The notes under the pieces were generated by a model. The model searched no databases. It was not told the origin of the DNA and worked only from the letters and a program-made list of their open reading frames with translations. 15,991 bases of DNA, taken from positions 1-15,991 of the forward strand of contig JAHENN010000173.1 in NCBI GenBank assembly GCA_018609665.1, read 5' to 3'. The stretch is from Haloarculaceae archaeon (GTDB lineage: Archaea > Halobacteriota > Halobacteria > Halobacteriales > Haloarculaceae). The position numbers and the translations under genes were made by a program. Of this stretch, positions 1 to 7,261 are shown piece by piece (position 1 is the stretch's first letter; each line of letters opens with the position of its first letter).

Positions 1-2
1 GC

Positions 3-797
3 GACGACGTCGACATCGAGGAGGGCTTCGAGGCCAACGGCTGGATCGTCATCCGCAACCCGATGCCGACCATCGTCTTCCTCTTCGTCTACCTCTCGCA
101 GCTGCTCCGCATCGGCGAGGAGGAGGCCGCCGAGGAGGTCGTCGACGAGTTCCTCGCCGACGACCGCGAGGTCGAGCCGGTCGTCATCCCGCGCGGCGCC
201 AGCGTCTCCGACGACGCCTGGCGCGTCTCGACGCCGGCGACCGTCGGCGACGACTGCCGGATGCACGGCAACGTCCGGGCGACCGACGTCACCGTCGGCG
301 CCGGCACCGAGATATTCGGCAGCCTCCGCGCCCGCGAGGATGTCCGCGTCGGCCCGGAGACGGTCGTCCACGGCGACGTGACGACGAAGGACGGCGACGT
401 CGTCGTCGCGCCGGACGCCCACGTCCGCGGCGACATCTCCTGTGAGAACTGCGAGCTCTCCGAGGCGGCGGACGTCGACGGCGCCATCCGAGCCCGCGAG
501 GAGACGAACGTCACCGCCGCTCCCGGGGGCTTCGACGCCGGCGAGACGCCGTCCGGCGCGGCGGTCGCCGCCGGTGTCGATGCCGGCACTGGCACCGATA
601 CCAGCGCCGACACCGGTTCTGACGCCGACGCCGGTCCGGAGGCGGCCGTCGTCCCCCTCGGCGAGGGCGACCTCGAGGCGGCGACCCCCCCAGCGGTCGT
701 CCCGCTGGAGGAGGGCGACGTCGACTGGGAGGCCGTCGACGGGCCGGCGACGAACGGCGACGTCGAGGGCATCATCGCCGAGGCCGAACGGCAGTAA
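3..797 (+). CDS. Bactofilin-like (polymer-forming cytoskeletal) protein, 5' end outside window
   Basis: The reading frame is open to the left edge, so the true start lies outside the window; 264 residues are visible. An internal ATG at 63 is not convincing as a start because the frame upstream is also protein-like. A short hydrophobic segment (MPTIVFLFVYLSQLL, visible residues 21-35) precedes a Glu-rich stretch. From about visible residue 70 to 165 there are short repeats of the type xVxGxxxVxGxVxA (HGNVRATDVTVGAGT, VVHGDVTTKDGDVVV, HVRGDISCENC), the pattern of the right-handed beta-helix of bactofilin/polymer-forming cytoskeletal proteins. The tail (roughly 170-264) is Gly/Ala/Asp/Thr-rich low-complexity sequence. 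Bactofilins polymerise into filaments and often act as membrane-associated scaffolds; a scaffold role here is inferred. What lies N-terminal to the visible part cannot be judged. Confidence 0.75.
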   Translation, partial: DDVDIEEGFEANGWIVIRNPMPTIVFLFVYLSQLLRIGEEEAAEEVVDEFLADDREVEPVVIPRGASVSDDAWRVSTPATVGDDCRMHGNVRATDVTVGAGTEIFGSLRAREDVRVGPETVVHGDVTTKDGDVVVAPDAHVRGDISCENCELSEAADVDGAIRAREETNVTAAPGGFDAGETPSGAAVAAGVDAGTGTDTSADTGSDADAGPEAAVVPLGEGDLEAATPPAVVPLEEGDVDWEAVDGPATNGDVEGIIAEAERQ

Positions 798-845
798 CCG
801 TCGGCCGACCGAAAGACAGTTCGGCCCGCTTCGCCGAAGGTCGGT

Positions 846-2027
846 ATGCTCTCGGTCGCCCTCGCCGGCAAGCCCAACGCCGGCAAGTCGACGTTCTACA
901 CGGCCGCCACGATGGCGGACGTCGACGTCGGCAACTACCCGTTCACCACCATCGACGCCAACCGCGGCGTGAGCCACGTCCGGACGCGGTGTCCGTGTCT
1001 CGACCGCGAGGAGCGCTGCGACAGCGACGACTGCCGCGACGGCACGCGCTACGTCCCCGTCGAGCTGCTGGACGTCGCGGGGCTGGTCCCCGGCGCCCAC
1101 GAGGGAAAGGGCCTCGGCAACCAGTTCCTCGACGCGCTGTCGAACGCCGACGTCATCCTGAACGTCGTCGACGCCTCCGGCGGGACGGACGAGGCGGGCG
1201 AGCCCGTCGAGGTCGGCTCCTACGACCCCGTCCGCGACGTCGAGTTCGTCGAGACCGAGATGGACCTGTGGCTCGCGGGCATCGTCGCGGACAACTGGGA
1301 GACCGTCGAGCGGCGGTCCCGCTCCCCGGAGTTCGACTTCGAGGCGACGCTGACGGACGTCCTCACCGGCGTCGGCGCGACCGAACACGACGTGATGGCC
1401 GTCCTGCGGGAGCTGGACTACTCGACGGACCCGATGGCCTGGACCGACGAGGACCGCGAGGAGCTGGCCCGGCTGGTCCGAAGACGGACCAAACCCATCG
1501 TCGTCGTCGCGAACAAGGCCGACGTCGCCCCCGAGGGCAACGTCGAGCGGCTGCAGGAGGCCGCCGACCGCGTCGTGCCCGCGACCGCCGAGGGCGAGCT
1601 CGCGCTCCGGCGGGCCGCCGAGGCCGGCGCCGTCGATTACGCCCCCGGCGACGAGGGCTTCGAGGTCGTCGGCGAGCTGTCGGACGCCCAGCGGGAGGGC
1701 CTCGGACAGGTCCGGGAGGTGATGGACGAGTTCGGCGGCACCGGCGTCCAGGCCGCGCTGAACGAGGCCGTCTACGACCTGCTGGACCGCATCACCGTCT
1801 ATCCAGTCCAGAACGAGACCCGGTGGACCGACGGCCAAGGGAACGTCCTCCCGGACGCGTTCCTGCTGCCGGCGGCGGCGACGCCGCCCGACCTCGCCTA
1901 CGCCGTCCACTCCGACATCGGCGACGGATACCTCCACGCCGTCGACGCCCGCGCCGAACGCCGCATCGGCGAGGACCACGAACTCGAGGAGGGCGACGTC
2001 GTCAAGGTCGTCTCGACGGCGACGTGA
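846..2027 (+). CDS. YchF/Obg-related TGS-domain GTPase
   Basis: This 393-residue P-loop NTPase belongs to the archaeal TGS-domain group of the Obg/HflX superfamily, commonly annotated as redox-regulated ATPase YchF. The G1 loop GKPNAGKST is at residues 8-16, the G3 DVAG motif at 76-79 followed by VPGAHEGKGLGNQFLD, and G4 NKAD at 223-226. The C-terminal 70 or so residues form a TGS domain ending in EEGDVVKVVS. G4 is a canonical NKxD rather than the NxxE of bacterial YchF/human OLA1, so GTP preference is more likely than ATP. Between G1 and G3, CPCLDREERCDSDDC (49-63) holds four cysteines. Family members associate with ribosomes or act in translation and stress; the exact role here is unknown. 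The start is the first ATG, 48 bp after the previous gene; no strong TATA box is visible, only an A-rich GAAAGACAG at 811-819, so co-transcription with the upstream gene is possible. Confidence 0.92.
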   Translation: MLSVALAGKPNAGKSTFYTAATMADVDVGNYPFTTIDANRGVSHVRTRCPCLDREERCDSDDCRDGTRYVPVELLDVAGLVPGAHEGKGLGNQFLDALSNADVILNVVDASGGTDEAGEPVEVGSYDPVRDVEFVETEMDLWLAGIVADNWETVERRSRSPEFDFEATLTDVLTGVGATEHDVMAVLRELDYSTDPMAWTDEDREELARLVRRRTKPIVVVANKADVAPEGNVERLQEAADRVVPATAEGELALRRAAEAGAVDYAPGDEGFEVVGELSDAQREGLGQVREVMDEFGGTGVQAALNEAVYDLLDRITVYPVQNETRWTDGQGNVLPDAFLLPAAATPPDLAYAVHSDIGDGYLHAVDARAERRIGEDHELEEGDVVKVVSTAT

Positions 2028-2060
2028 CCGGAGCCGGCGACGCTCTCGGGGGGCGCTGGG

Positions 2061-2066
2061 TATTAG
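2061..2066 (+). promoter_or_regulatory. TATA-like element of the small acidic protein gene
   Basis: TATTAG lies about 29-34 bp before the ATG at 2095. That spacing implies a transcript beginning at or next to the start codon. It is the only A/T-rich element in the gap. Confidence 0.45.
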
Positions 2067-2094
2067 TGTGTCCAGCCGTACGCTAACACGTACC

Positions 2095-2241
2095 ATGTGC
2101 CATGGCTTCGACATCCGTGACCGACGCGAGTTCGAGCGCGAGGAATCCGAGGACGACGAGCCGTCGTTCGCCAACGAGGAGGCCAGCGTCGAGACCGAGG
2201 TGCTGACCGACGGCGGCGACGAGGAAGACGCCGAGGAGTAG
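2095..2241 (+). CDS. Small highly acidic protein, 48 aa, function unknown
   Basis: A 48-residue frame starts MCHGFDIRDRREFERE and ends in an Asp/Glu-rich tail (DGGDEEDAEE). Only one Cys and one His (CH at 2-3) are present, too few for a zinc finger in a monomer. Support for a real gene: a TATA-like TATTAG sits at leaderless spacing before the ATG, the composition is as acidic as that of neighbouring proteins, and a palindrome plus T-run terminator follows closely. The N-terminal MCHGFD resembles short conserved haloarchaeal hypothetical proteins I have seen annotated, but I cannot assign a function. The acidic tail suggests a soluble cytoplasmic protein, possibly a partner of another protein. 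Confidence 0.6.
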   Translation: MCHGFDIRDRREFEREESEDDEPSFANEEASVETEVLTDGGDEEDAEE

Positions 2242-2262
2242 CGCCGCCGGCCGCGACTCGAC

Positions 2263-2281
2263 TCGAAGCTTCGACCTTTTT
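2263..2281 (+). terminator. Palindrome followed by T-run, probable terminator
   Basis: The perfect 12-bp palindrome TCGAAGCTTCGA (2263-2274) is followed by CC and five T residues (2277-2281). It lies 22 bp after the stop of the small acidic gene. Oligo-T tracts end transcription in archaea; the palindrome is not required but is consistent. Confidence 0.5.
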
Positions 2282-2350
2282 CGACCGGCGCGCCGACAGC
2301 ATCGTAGCCCGCCAGCGGCAGGTCCGCCGAGGGACGCACGAGCGCGCGGA

Positions 2351-2360
2351 ATATTTATAT
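2351..2360 (+). promoter_or_regulatory. TATA box of the zinc-ribbon membrane protein gene
   Basis: ATATTTATAT is the strongest TATA-like sequence in the window. It lies 25-34 bp before the ATG at 2385 but only 10 bp before an earlier in-frame ATG at 2370. Transcription should therefore begin near 2385, which decides the start codon. Confidence 0.75.
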
Positions 2361-2384
2361 TCGTACCGGATGAAACCAAGCGGT

Positions 2385-2624
2385 ATGGCTTCCGGAAACG
2401 AACTCGTGCTCTACGGGTTCCTGTCGCTGGTCGCAGCCCTGTTCGTCCTCGTGACCGGCCCGTTCGGGCTCGTCGCGATTCCGTTCGTGCTCATCGTCGT
2501 CGGCTTTCTCAAGATGGGTGCGGACTCGGGCGCAGAATCGACGAACCCGGTCAACTGCGCCGGCTGCGGCGCCCCGAACGATCCGGGGTCGGAGGTCTGT
2601 CGCCACTGCGAGGAGCCGCTCTGA
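2385..2624 (+). CDS. Small membrane protein with C-terminal zinc ribbon
   Basis: The protein has 79 residues. Residues 5-45 are hydrophobic and can form two short membrane helices (about 6-25 and 27-45, split at GPFG). After a polar linker comes a zinc ribbon: CAGC followed by CRHC, two CxxC pairs 14 residues apart, typical of the short zinc-ribbon domains in archaeal membrane proteins. The zinc ribbon would lie at the cytoplasmic face, but topology is not proven. I chose the ATG at 2385 rather than the in-frame ATG at 2370 because the latter is only 10 bp from the TATA box and would be upstream of the transcript start. The gene ends 24 bp from the convergent UbiA gene. The partner and function are unknown; zinc ribbons of this size usually mediate protein or nucleic-acid contacts. 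Confidence 0.75.
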   Translation: MASGNELVLYGFLSLVAALFVLVTGPFGLVAIPFVLIVVGFLKMGADSGAESTNPVNCAGCGAPNDPGSEVCRHCEEPL

Positions 2625-2648
2625 ACGCGCCGTCGGCGCGGCCCCGGG

Positions 2649-3497
2649 TCAGGCCAGCCACACCGCGGCGACCAGCACCGCAAGGAAGAGGTACGACCCG
2701 CGGATGAGCAGCTTCGTCGCGAGGGCGGCGTCCGCGCCGGCCCGCCAGGCGAAGGCGGCGACGACCCCGAAGACGACCGGTGCCGCCGCGCTGGCGGCCG
2801 GAAAGACGCCGGCGGCCGCCCCCGCGACGACCCCAACCATTCCGCCGGCCATCAGCCCGTAGGCGACCCGCCGGGCCCGCTCGGGGCCGAGCACGACCGC
2901 GACCGTCCGCTTGCCGATGGAACGGTCGTACGCGTGGTCCGTCGCGTCGTCGACCGTCTTGATGCCCGAGAGGATGACGAAGAAGACGATAGCGAAGGCG
3001 ACGACGGTCGCGGTGAGCGTCCGTGCCTGGACGTAGTGGCCGCCCAGCAGCGCGAAGGCGATCCCGGCGGGGTATCCGGCGGTCGCGCCGACCGGGTTGA
3101 GGTCGAGCTGCGGCGCGTGGAGGTAGCCGATGACCCACCCCGGCAGCGTCAGCAGCGCGGCCCGGAGGTCGACCAGCAGGCCGACAACGAGCAGACAGCC
3201 GAAGAAGACCGCCGTCGCCCCCGCGAGGGCGACCCGACAGCCGCCCGCCGACAGCGGGTGGTCGTCGTCCTCGCCGCGCCGGTGGAAGTCGACGTAGCCG
3301 TCCTTGACGTGGGCGGTGTAGAGGGCGGCGAAGACGGCGACGAGATGGAGGCCGAGCAACGCGGGCGCGAGGCCGTCGGCCAGCACCGCGCCGAACGCCG
3401 AGGCCGCAAGCGGCGGCAGCATGAACACCGGATGCACCTGCGACGCCAGCGCCCCGAGGTCGGCCCGGACCCCGTCGTCGTGGCGTGCGATGGCCAT
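2649..3497 (-). CDS. UbiA-family prenyltransferase
   Basis: This 282-residue, strongly hydrophobic protein has about eight or nine predicted membrane helices, the normal size for intramembrane UbiA prenyltransferases. The second Asp-rich motif is clear: DDATDHAYD at 183-191 followed by IGKRTVAV at 194-201, matching the family DxxxD...GkrT signature that binds Mg-diphosphate. The first motif is divergent: KDGYVDFHRRGEDDD at 65-79 supplies D66, D70 and D77-79 but lacks the Asn of the usual NxxxDxxxD. The family transfers polyprenyl chains to acceptors in menaquinone, archaeal ether-lipid, heme or carotenoid synthesis; the acceptor cannot be read from sequence. The ATG at 3497 has a TATA-like TAAT about 26-30 bp upstream on the minus strand (3522-3526), so it probably has its own promoter although it follows the DUF2298 gene by 41 bp. 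Confidence 0.88.
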   Translation of the reverse strand: MAIARHDDGVRADLGALASQVHPVFMLPPLAASAFGAVLADGLAPALLGLHLVAVFAALYTAHVKDGYVDFHRRGEDDDHPLSAGGCRVALAGATAVFFGCLLVVGLLVDLRAALLTLPGWVIGYLHAPQLDLNPVGATAGYPAGIAFALLGGHYVQARTLTATVVAFAIVFFVILSGIKTVDDATDHAYDRSIGKRTVAVVLGPERARRVAYGLMAGGMVGVVAGAAAGVFPAASAAAPVVFGVVAAFAWRAGADAALATKLLIRGSYLFLAVLVAAVWLA

Positions 3498-3538
3498 GTC
3501 GGCGCTACGACCGCCCCCCTGATTACTCTACGGCCGTC

Positions 3539-5791
3539 TCACCGGACCTCGTAGACGACGACATCGCCCTGCCGGAAGGCGACCTCGAGGGCCGGGTGAT
3601 CCTCGACGGTGAGATTGTAGCTGTTCCGCTCGGCCGGGCCGACGTAGACGTAGTCGACGCCGTAGCGGTCGAACAGCGCCGACTGCTCGTCTGTCGACCC
3701 CGCGTAGATGGTCTCGACGTCCGACAGCCGGCGGTCGTACGGCTCGCTCCCGCGGTACTGCTCCTCGTGGAACCACCCCAGGACGGTCGGGTGGCCGGTG
3801 AGACTCGCCGGCGCAGAGGCGCCCTTTTCGTCGTCCGGTACCCACCGGTAGCCGCCCGGCGCCGCCGTCACGATGGTCTGCCGACCCGGCCGGCCGTTCA
3901 GCCACTCGATGGCGGCGGCCTCGTCGGGGTAGCGGGCGTCCGCGTAGGCCGTCCCGTCCAGCGTCGGCCCGTCGGCGCCGACCGGCTCCTGGCCGACCTG
4001 TGCGGGCACGACGAAGCCGGCGTACAGCCCCGTCAGCACCACGACGGCGACGGCCAGGGCGGTCCCGGTGCGCTCGAGTCGGTCGCGGTCGACGTCGACG
4101 TCGACGGCGGGCCGCCCGCGGGCCAGCACCGGCAGCAGGACCGCGGCCGCGATCGACCAGAACAGCCAGACGTGGGCGTAGTACTTGAAGATAATATTGA
4201 ACCGCTCGCCCTCGATGGTGACCAGTTCGACGAGCAGGACCAGCCCCGCGCCGGCGCCGACGAGCACCAGCGGGAACCCCGTCTCCGGCCGGCGCCGCAG
4301 CAGCCACCAGCCGGCGGCGAGGAACGGCAGCGTCAGGCCGACGGCGGGCGCGCCGAGGGCGGCCGTCAGCCCCAGGACCGCGACGCCGCCGAGCAGCACC
4401 GCGAGCGGCGGGACCCGCTCGGTCGCGAGCCGCCGGGCGACGTAGGCGGCGAAGACCGCGAGGAAGGCGCCGTGGACGACCAGCAGCGGCCCGAGCCGCG
4501 CCCACTGGTCCCAGTAGGCGACCGTCTGGTCGGGGCCGCCGGCGACGACACCGACCCAGTACGGCAGCGTCCACGCGACGGCCCCGGCGGCGACGGCCAG
4601 GGTTCCCGCGAGGGCGACCCCGAGCCGGGCGGCCTCTCCGGCGGCGCCGTCCGACTCGGCGAGCCGGTCCGCGTGCGACCCCAGTAGTGCGGTCGCGTCG
4701 CCGGGCGCGAACGCGAGCGCGAGGAACGCAACCGCGAGCACCGTCGGGAACGACCAGAGGTTGAAGAAGCCGACGAGGCCGACGACCGGCGGCAGCGCGC
4801 CGAACAGCACCAGCCGTCGCGTCCGGACGTCGCCGAGCCAGTAGCTGAACAGCAGCGCGACGACGAGAAGGGTGAACGGCTGGCTCATCATGTGGGCGTG
4901 GAGGTCGCCGTTGACCCAGGCGAACAGCGGGAACTCGGTGGCGGCGGGGAAGCCGGCGTCGGGGTCGGCCGGCCGCGTGTTCAGCACCCGGCTCGCAGCG
5001 AGGTAGCCGAACTCGCCGGTGACGTCGGCCGGCGTCCACCCGACGGCCTCCTCGGGGACGCCCGGCAGCGACGCGACCAGCCCGTCGGGGAGCAGCCACC
5101 CGACGACGCCGGCGGCGGTGTGGAGGTTGCCGGCGAGGCCGACGAAGAAGGCACCGAGGCCGGCGGCCGCCCGGCGCGGGACGTCGTGGGCCGACCCGAC
5201 GGCGCCGGCCAGCCCGTAGGCGGCGACCACGAGCGTCGCGTAGAAGCCCGACAGCGCCGGGTTGTACGCGAACCGGGGGGTCGTCCGCGTCAGCAGCGCC
5301 AGCAGCGCCGACAGCATGTGACCGCCGTAGTGGTACTGGACGGCCTCGCCGGCGAACCACATGTCCTCCGGCGGGAGCGTCCCGGCCCGGAGCGACGCCT
5401 GCAGCAGCCCGATGTCGAGCATCTTCTCGCCGACGGCGACCGGCAGCGGCGCGACCGCGGGGTTTGACGCCCGGACGGCGATCATGAGCAGGAAGGCGGC
5501 AGCGAACACTGCCGACGCCTCGGCGTAGTCGCGGGGGTCGACGGCGTCGGTGTCGCCGAGGAGGGCGCTCGCGCCGACGACTGCAGCGAGGCCGGCAACG
5601 AGCGCCGGCCAGCCGAACGCAAGGTGGCCGACGAGGTGGCCGACGACGGCGACGACCGCGAGCCCGACCGGCACGGCCAGCGTCGCCCCGGCGTCGTCGA
5701 ACCGCGGGAACAGCGCCGCCGCCAGCGGCAGTGCCGCCAGTCCGACGATGAGGTACATCGCCAGCCACAGCGCGACCAGCCCGTACTCCAT
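3539..5791 (-). CDS. DUF2298 (Chlor_Arch_YYY) multipass membrane protein, putative GT-C-type glycosyltransferase
   Basis: A 750-residue membrane protein with many hydrophobic helices from residue 5 to about 595 and a soluble C-terminal domain (about 600-750). DUF2298 hallmarks are visible: GEKMLD at 121-126, LPPEDMWFAGE at 139-149, the tyrosine motif QYHYGGH at 152-158, VNGDLHAHMMSQPF at 293-306 and ERFNIIFKYYAHVW at 529-542. The motif reads YHYGG rather than the usual YYYxG. The layout (many helices, acidic residues in the first luminal loop, C-terminal soluble domain) resembles GT-C polyprenyl-phosphate-sugar transferases such as PMT, but activity is inferred. It is divergent from a GT2 and a GtrA gene. 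A GTG at 5794 is in frame, but the ATG at 5791 lies 24-29 bp from the TATA element at 5815-5820, so I prefer it. Confidence 0.88.
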   Translation of the reverse strand: MEYGLVALWLAMYLIVGLAALPLAAALFPRFDDAGATLAVPVGLAVVAVVGHLVGHLAFGWPALVAGLAAVVGASALLGDTDAVDPRDYAEASAVFAAAFLLMIAVRASNPAVAPLPVAVGEKMLDIGLLQASLRAGTLPPEDMWFAGEAVQYHYGGHMLSALLALLTRTTPRFAYNPALSGFYATLVVAAYGLAGAVGSAHDVPRRAAAGLGAFFVGLAGNLHTAAGVVGWLLPDGLVASLPGVPEEAVGWTPADVTGEFGYLAASRVLNTRPADPDAGFPAATEFPLFAWVNGDLHAHMMSQPFTLLVVALLFSYWLGDVRTRRLVLFGALPPVVGLVGFFNLWSFPTVLAVAFLALAFAPGDATALLGSHADRLAESDGAAGEAARLGVALAGTLAVAAGAVAWTLPYWVGVVAGGPDQTVAYWDQWARLGPLLVVHGAFLAVFAAYVARRLATERVPPLAVLLGGVAVLGLTAALGAPAVGLTLPFLAAGWWLLRRRPETGFPLVLVGAGAGLVLLVELVTIEGERFNIIFKYYAHVWLFWSIAAAVLLPVLARGRPAVDVDVDRDRLERTGTALAVAVVVLTGLYAGFVVPAQVGQEPVGADGPTLDGTAYADARYPDEAAAIEWLNGRPGRQTIVTAAPGGYRWVPDDEKGASAPASLTGHPTVLGWFHEEQYRGSEPYDRRLSDVETIYAGSTDEQSALFDRYGVDYVYVGPAERNSYNLTVEDHPALEVAFRQGDVVVYEVR

Positions 5792-5814
5792 CACCAGAAC
5801 CGCCGACGGCGACC

Positions 5815-5820
5815 CCTATA
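5815..5820 (-). promoter_or_regulatory. TATA-like element of the DUF2298 gene
   Basis: On the minus strand the sequence reads TATAGG, 24-29 bp before the ATG at 5791. It occupies the 96-bp divergent region shared with the GT2 gene. Confidence 0.55.
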
Positions 5821-5856
5821 CCTCTTGTGAACTCGCCGATTCGGGCGAATCGAACC

Positions 5857-5863
5857 GTTTTTG
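5857..5863 (+). promoter_or_regulatory. TATA-like element of the GT2-GtrA operon
   Basis: GTTTTTG, preceded by CGAAC (a possible BRE), lies 25-31 bp before the ATG at 5888. The spacing supports 5888 over an in-frame upstream extension to 5861, which would begin inside this element. Confidence 0.5.
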
Positions 5864-5887
5864 CCGACCGCGGGGCGAGTCGGCCGC

Positions 5888-6670
5888 ATGACCGGCCTCG
5901 GGGTCGTCGTCCCGGCGTTCCGGCCCGACGTCGACCGGCTGGAGCGGTATCTCCGCTCGCTCGTCGCGGCGCTGGACCCCGCCGTCGTCCGGCTGGAACT
6001 CGACGACCCGACGACGGCGACCGACGAGGCCGTCGCCGCCCTCGACGTCGCGCCGCTGTCGGTCAACACCGTCTCCCGCCGCCGCGGGAAGGGCGCCGCT
6101 ATCACCGCGGGGTTCGAGGCGCTATCGACCGACCGGCTGGCCTTCGCCGACGCCGACGGCAGCACCCCGGCCGCCGAGTTCGCCCGCGTCGTCGCCGCCC
6201 TCGACGACGCCGACCTCGCGGTCGGCTCCCGGCGCCACCCGGCGGCGACGGTGGTCGGCCACCAGACGTTCGCCCGGCGGTTCCTCGGCGACGGCTTCGC
6301 CTGGCTGGCCCGGCGGCTGCTGGCGGCGGAGCTGTACGACTACCAGTGCGGCGCCAAGGCCGTCACGGCCGACGCCTGGCGACGGATTCGCGACCACCTC
6401 TACGAGCCCGGCTTCGCCTGGGACGTCGAGCTGGTCGCGATGGCCGCCGCGCTGGACTGCCGCATCGCGGAGGTCCCGATCGAGTGGGAGGACCGCCCCG
6501 GCTCGACGGTCGACCCCGTCGGGACCGCCGTCGACCTCGGGCGGGCGCTGATGCGGGCCCGCAGCCGCGCCAGGCGCCTGCAGGACAGCCGCGTCCACGG
6601 CGCCGCCGCGGCGGGCCACGAGGGGACCGCGCTCGTCGACCGGACCCGCGAGGAGGGCCACGGCGGGTGA
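5888..6670 (+). CDS. Dolichyl-phosphate sugar synthase-like family 2 glycosyltransferase
   Basis: A 260-residue GT-A-fold glycosyltransferase of the ALG5/Dpm1 type. Visible elements are the N-terminal strand VVVPAFRP (6-13), RRRGKGAAITAGFEAL (64-79), the acidic metal/nucleotide motif DADGST at 88-93, VGSRRHP (112-118), DYQCGAKAV (151-159), and GFAWDVELVA (175-184) followed by IAEVPIEWEDRPGS (193-206). These are the hallmarks of enzymes that move a sugar from a nucleotide donor to dolichyl phosphate at the cytoplasmic face of the membrane. There is no C-terminal membrane domain; the last 45 residues are basic, then low-complexity, so membrane attachment may depend on the GtrA partner. The stop overlaps the GtrA start (GTGA), which implies tight translational coupling. 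The sugar cannot be predicted. Confidence 0.9.
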   Translation: MTGLGVVVPAFRPDVDRLERYLRSLVAALDPAVVRLELDDPTTATDEAVAALDVAPLSVNTVSRRRGKGAAITAGFEALSTDRLAFADADGSTPAAEFARVVAALDDADLAVGSRRHPAATVVGHQTFARRFLGDGFAWLARRLLAAELYDYQCGAKAVTADAWRRIRDHLYEPGFAWDVELVAMAAALDCRIAEVPIEWEDRPGSTVDPVGTAVDLGRALMRARSRARRLQDSRVHGAAAAGHEGTALVDRTREEGHGG

Positions 6671-7182
6671 CGACCGCTGACTCCGGCGATTCCGACGGCT
6701 CCGCCGACCCTACCGACTCGGACGGCGGGCGGCTCGGCGCGCTGGCGGCCGCCGACCGGGTCGGTCGGTTCGTCTCCGTCGGCGTCGCCGGCGCGACGCT
6801 GGAGACGGCCATCGTCGCGCTGCTGACGACCGGCGTGGTCGTTGCGACGGTGCCGCCGCTGGCGGCGAAGGCCGTCGGCGCCGAGGCCTCCATCACCCTG
6901 ATGTTCCTGCTGAACGACCGCTGGACGTTCGCAGAGGAGGGCGACGGCGGGCTCGCGGCGCTGTTGGGCCGGTACGGCCGCTCGCACGTCGTCCGGCTCG
7001 GCGGGCTCGCGGTGGCCTTCGGGACGCTGTTCGTCCTCACGTCGCTGGTCGACGTCTCGCTGTCGGTCCGCGGCGCGGAGCTGTGGCCGACCGTCGCCAA
7101 CGGGGTCGCCATCGCCGCCGGCATGACGCTCAACTACGTCGCCGAGTCGCTCGTGACCTGGCGGGTGCAGGACGACCGCTGA
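6667..7182 (+). CDS. GtrA-family membrane protein (lipid-linked sugar flippase candidate)
   Basis: A 171-residue protein starting at GTG, which overlaps the preceding stop by four bases. A polar Asp/Ser-rich N-terminus (1-25) is followed by four predicted helices at roughly 34-54, 58-84, 108-130 and 140-160. GtrA signatures are present: FLLNDRWTF at 80-88 after helix 2, and LNYVAESLVTWR at the C-terminus (155-166). GtrA proteins are thought to flip undecaprenyl- or dolichyl-phosphate-linked monosaccharides across the membrane and usually sit next to the GT2 that makes the lipid-linked sugar, exactly as here. The small DUF2298 protein across the divergent promoter could use the flipped sugar. 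There is no separate promoter; it is co-transcribed with the GT2 gene. Confidence 0.88.
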   Translation: MTTADSGDSDGSADPTDSDGGRLGALAAADRVGRFVSVGVAGATLETAIVALLTTGVVVATVPPLAAKAVGAEASITLMFLLNDRWTFAEEGDGGLAALLGRYGRSHVVRLGGLAVAFGTLFVLTSLVDVSLSVRGAELWPTVANGVAIAAGMTLNYVAESLVTWRVQDDR

Positions 7183-7231
7183 CCGCCCGCGGGTCCCGGA
7201 ATCGACCGCCGGCGCCGCCCACATCACAACT

Positions 7232-7238
7232 CTTAAAC
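7232..7238 (+). promoter_or_regulatory. TATA-like element of the initiator tRNA gene
   Basis: CTTAAAC lies 24-30 bp before the first tRNA base, the right distance for a TATA element of a tRNA gene. It is the only A/T-rich run in the 79 bp between GtrA and the tRNA. Confidence 0.6.
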
Positions 7239-7261
7239 GGAACACCGGGCTATCGTGTGGT

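Noticed and set aside
3528..5768. A second long minus-strand frame overlapping the DUF2298 gene
   Set aside because: The translation is Arg/Pro-rich and non-membrane, whereas the other frame has all DUF2298 motifs.
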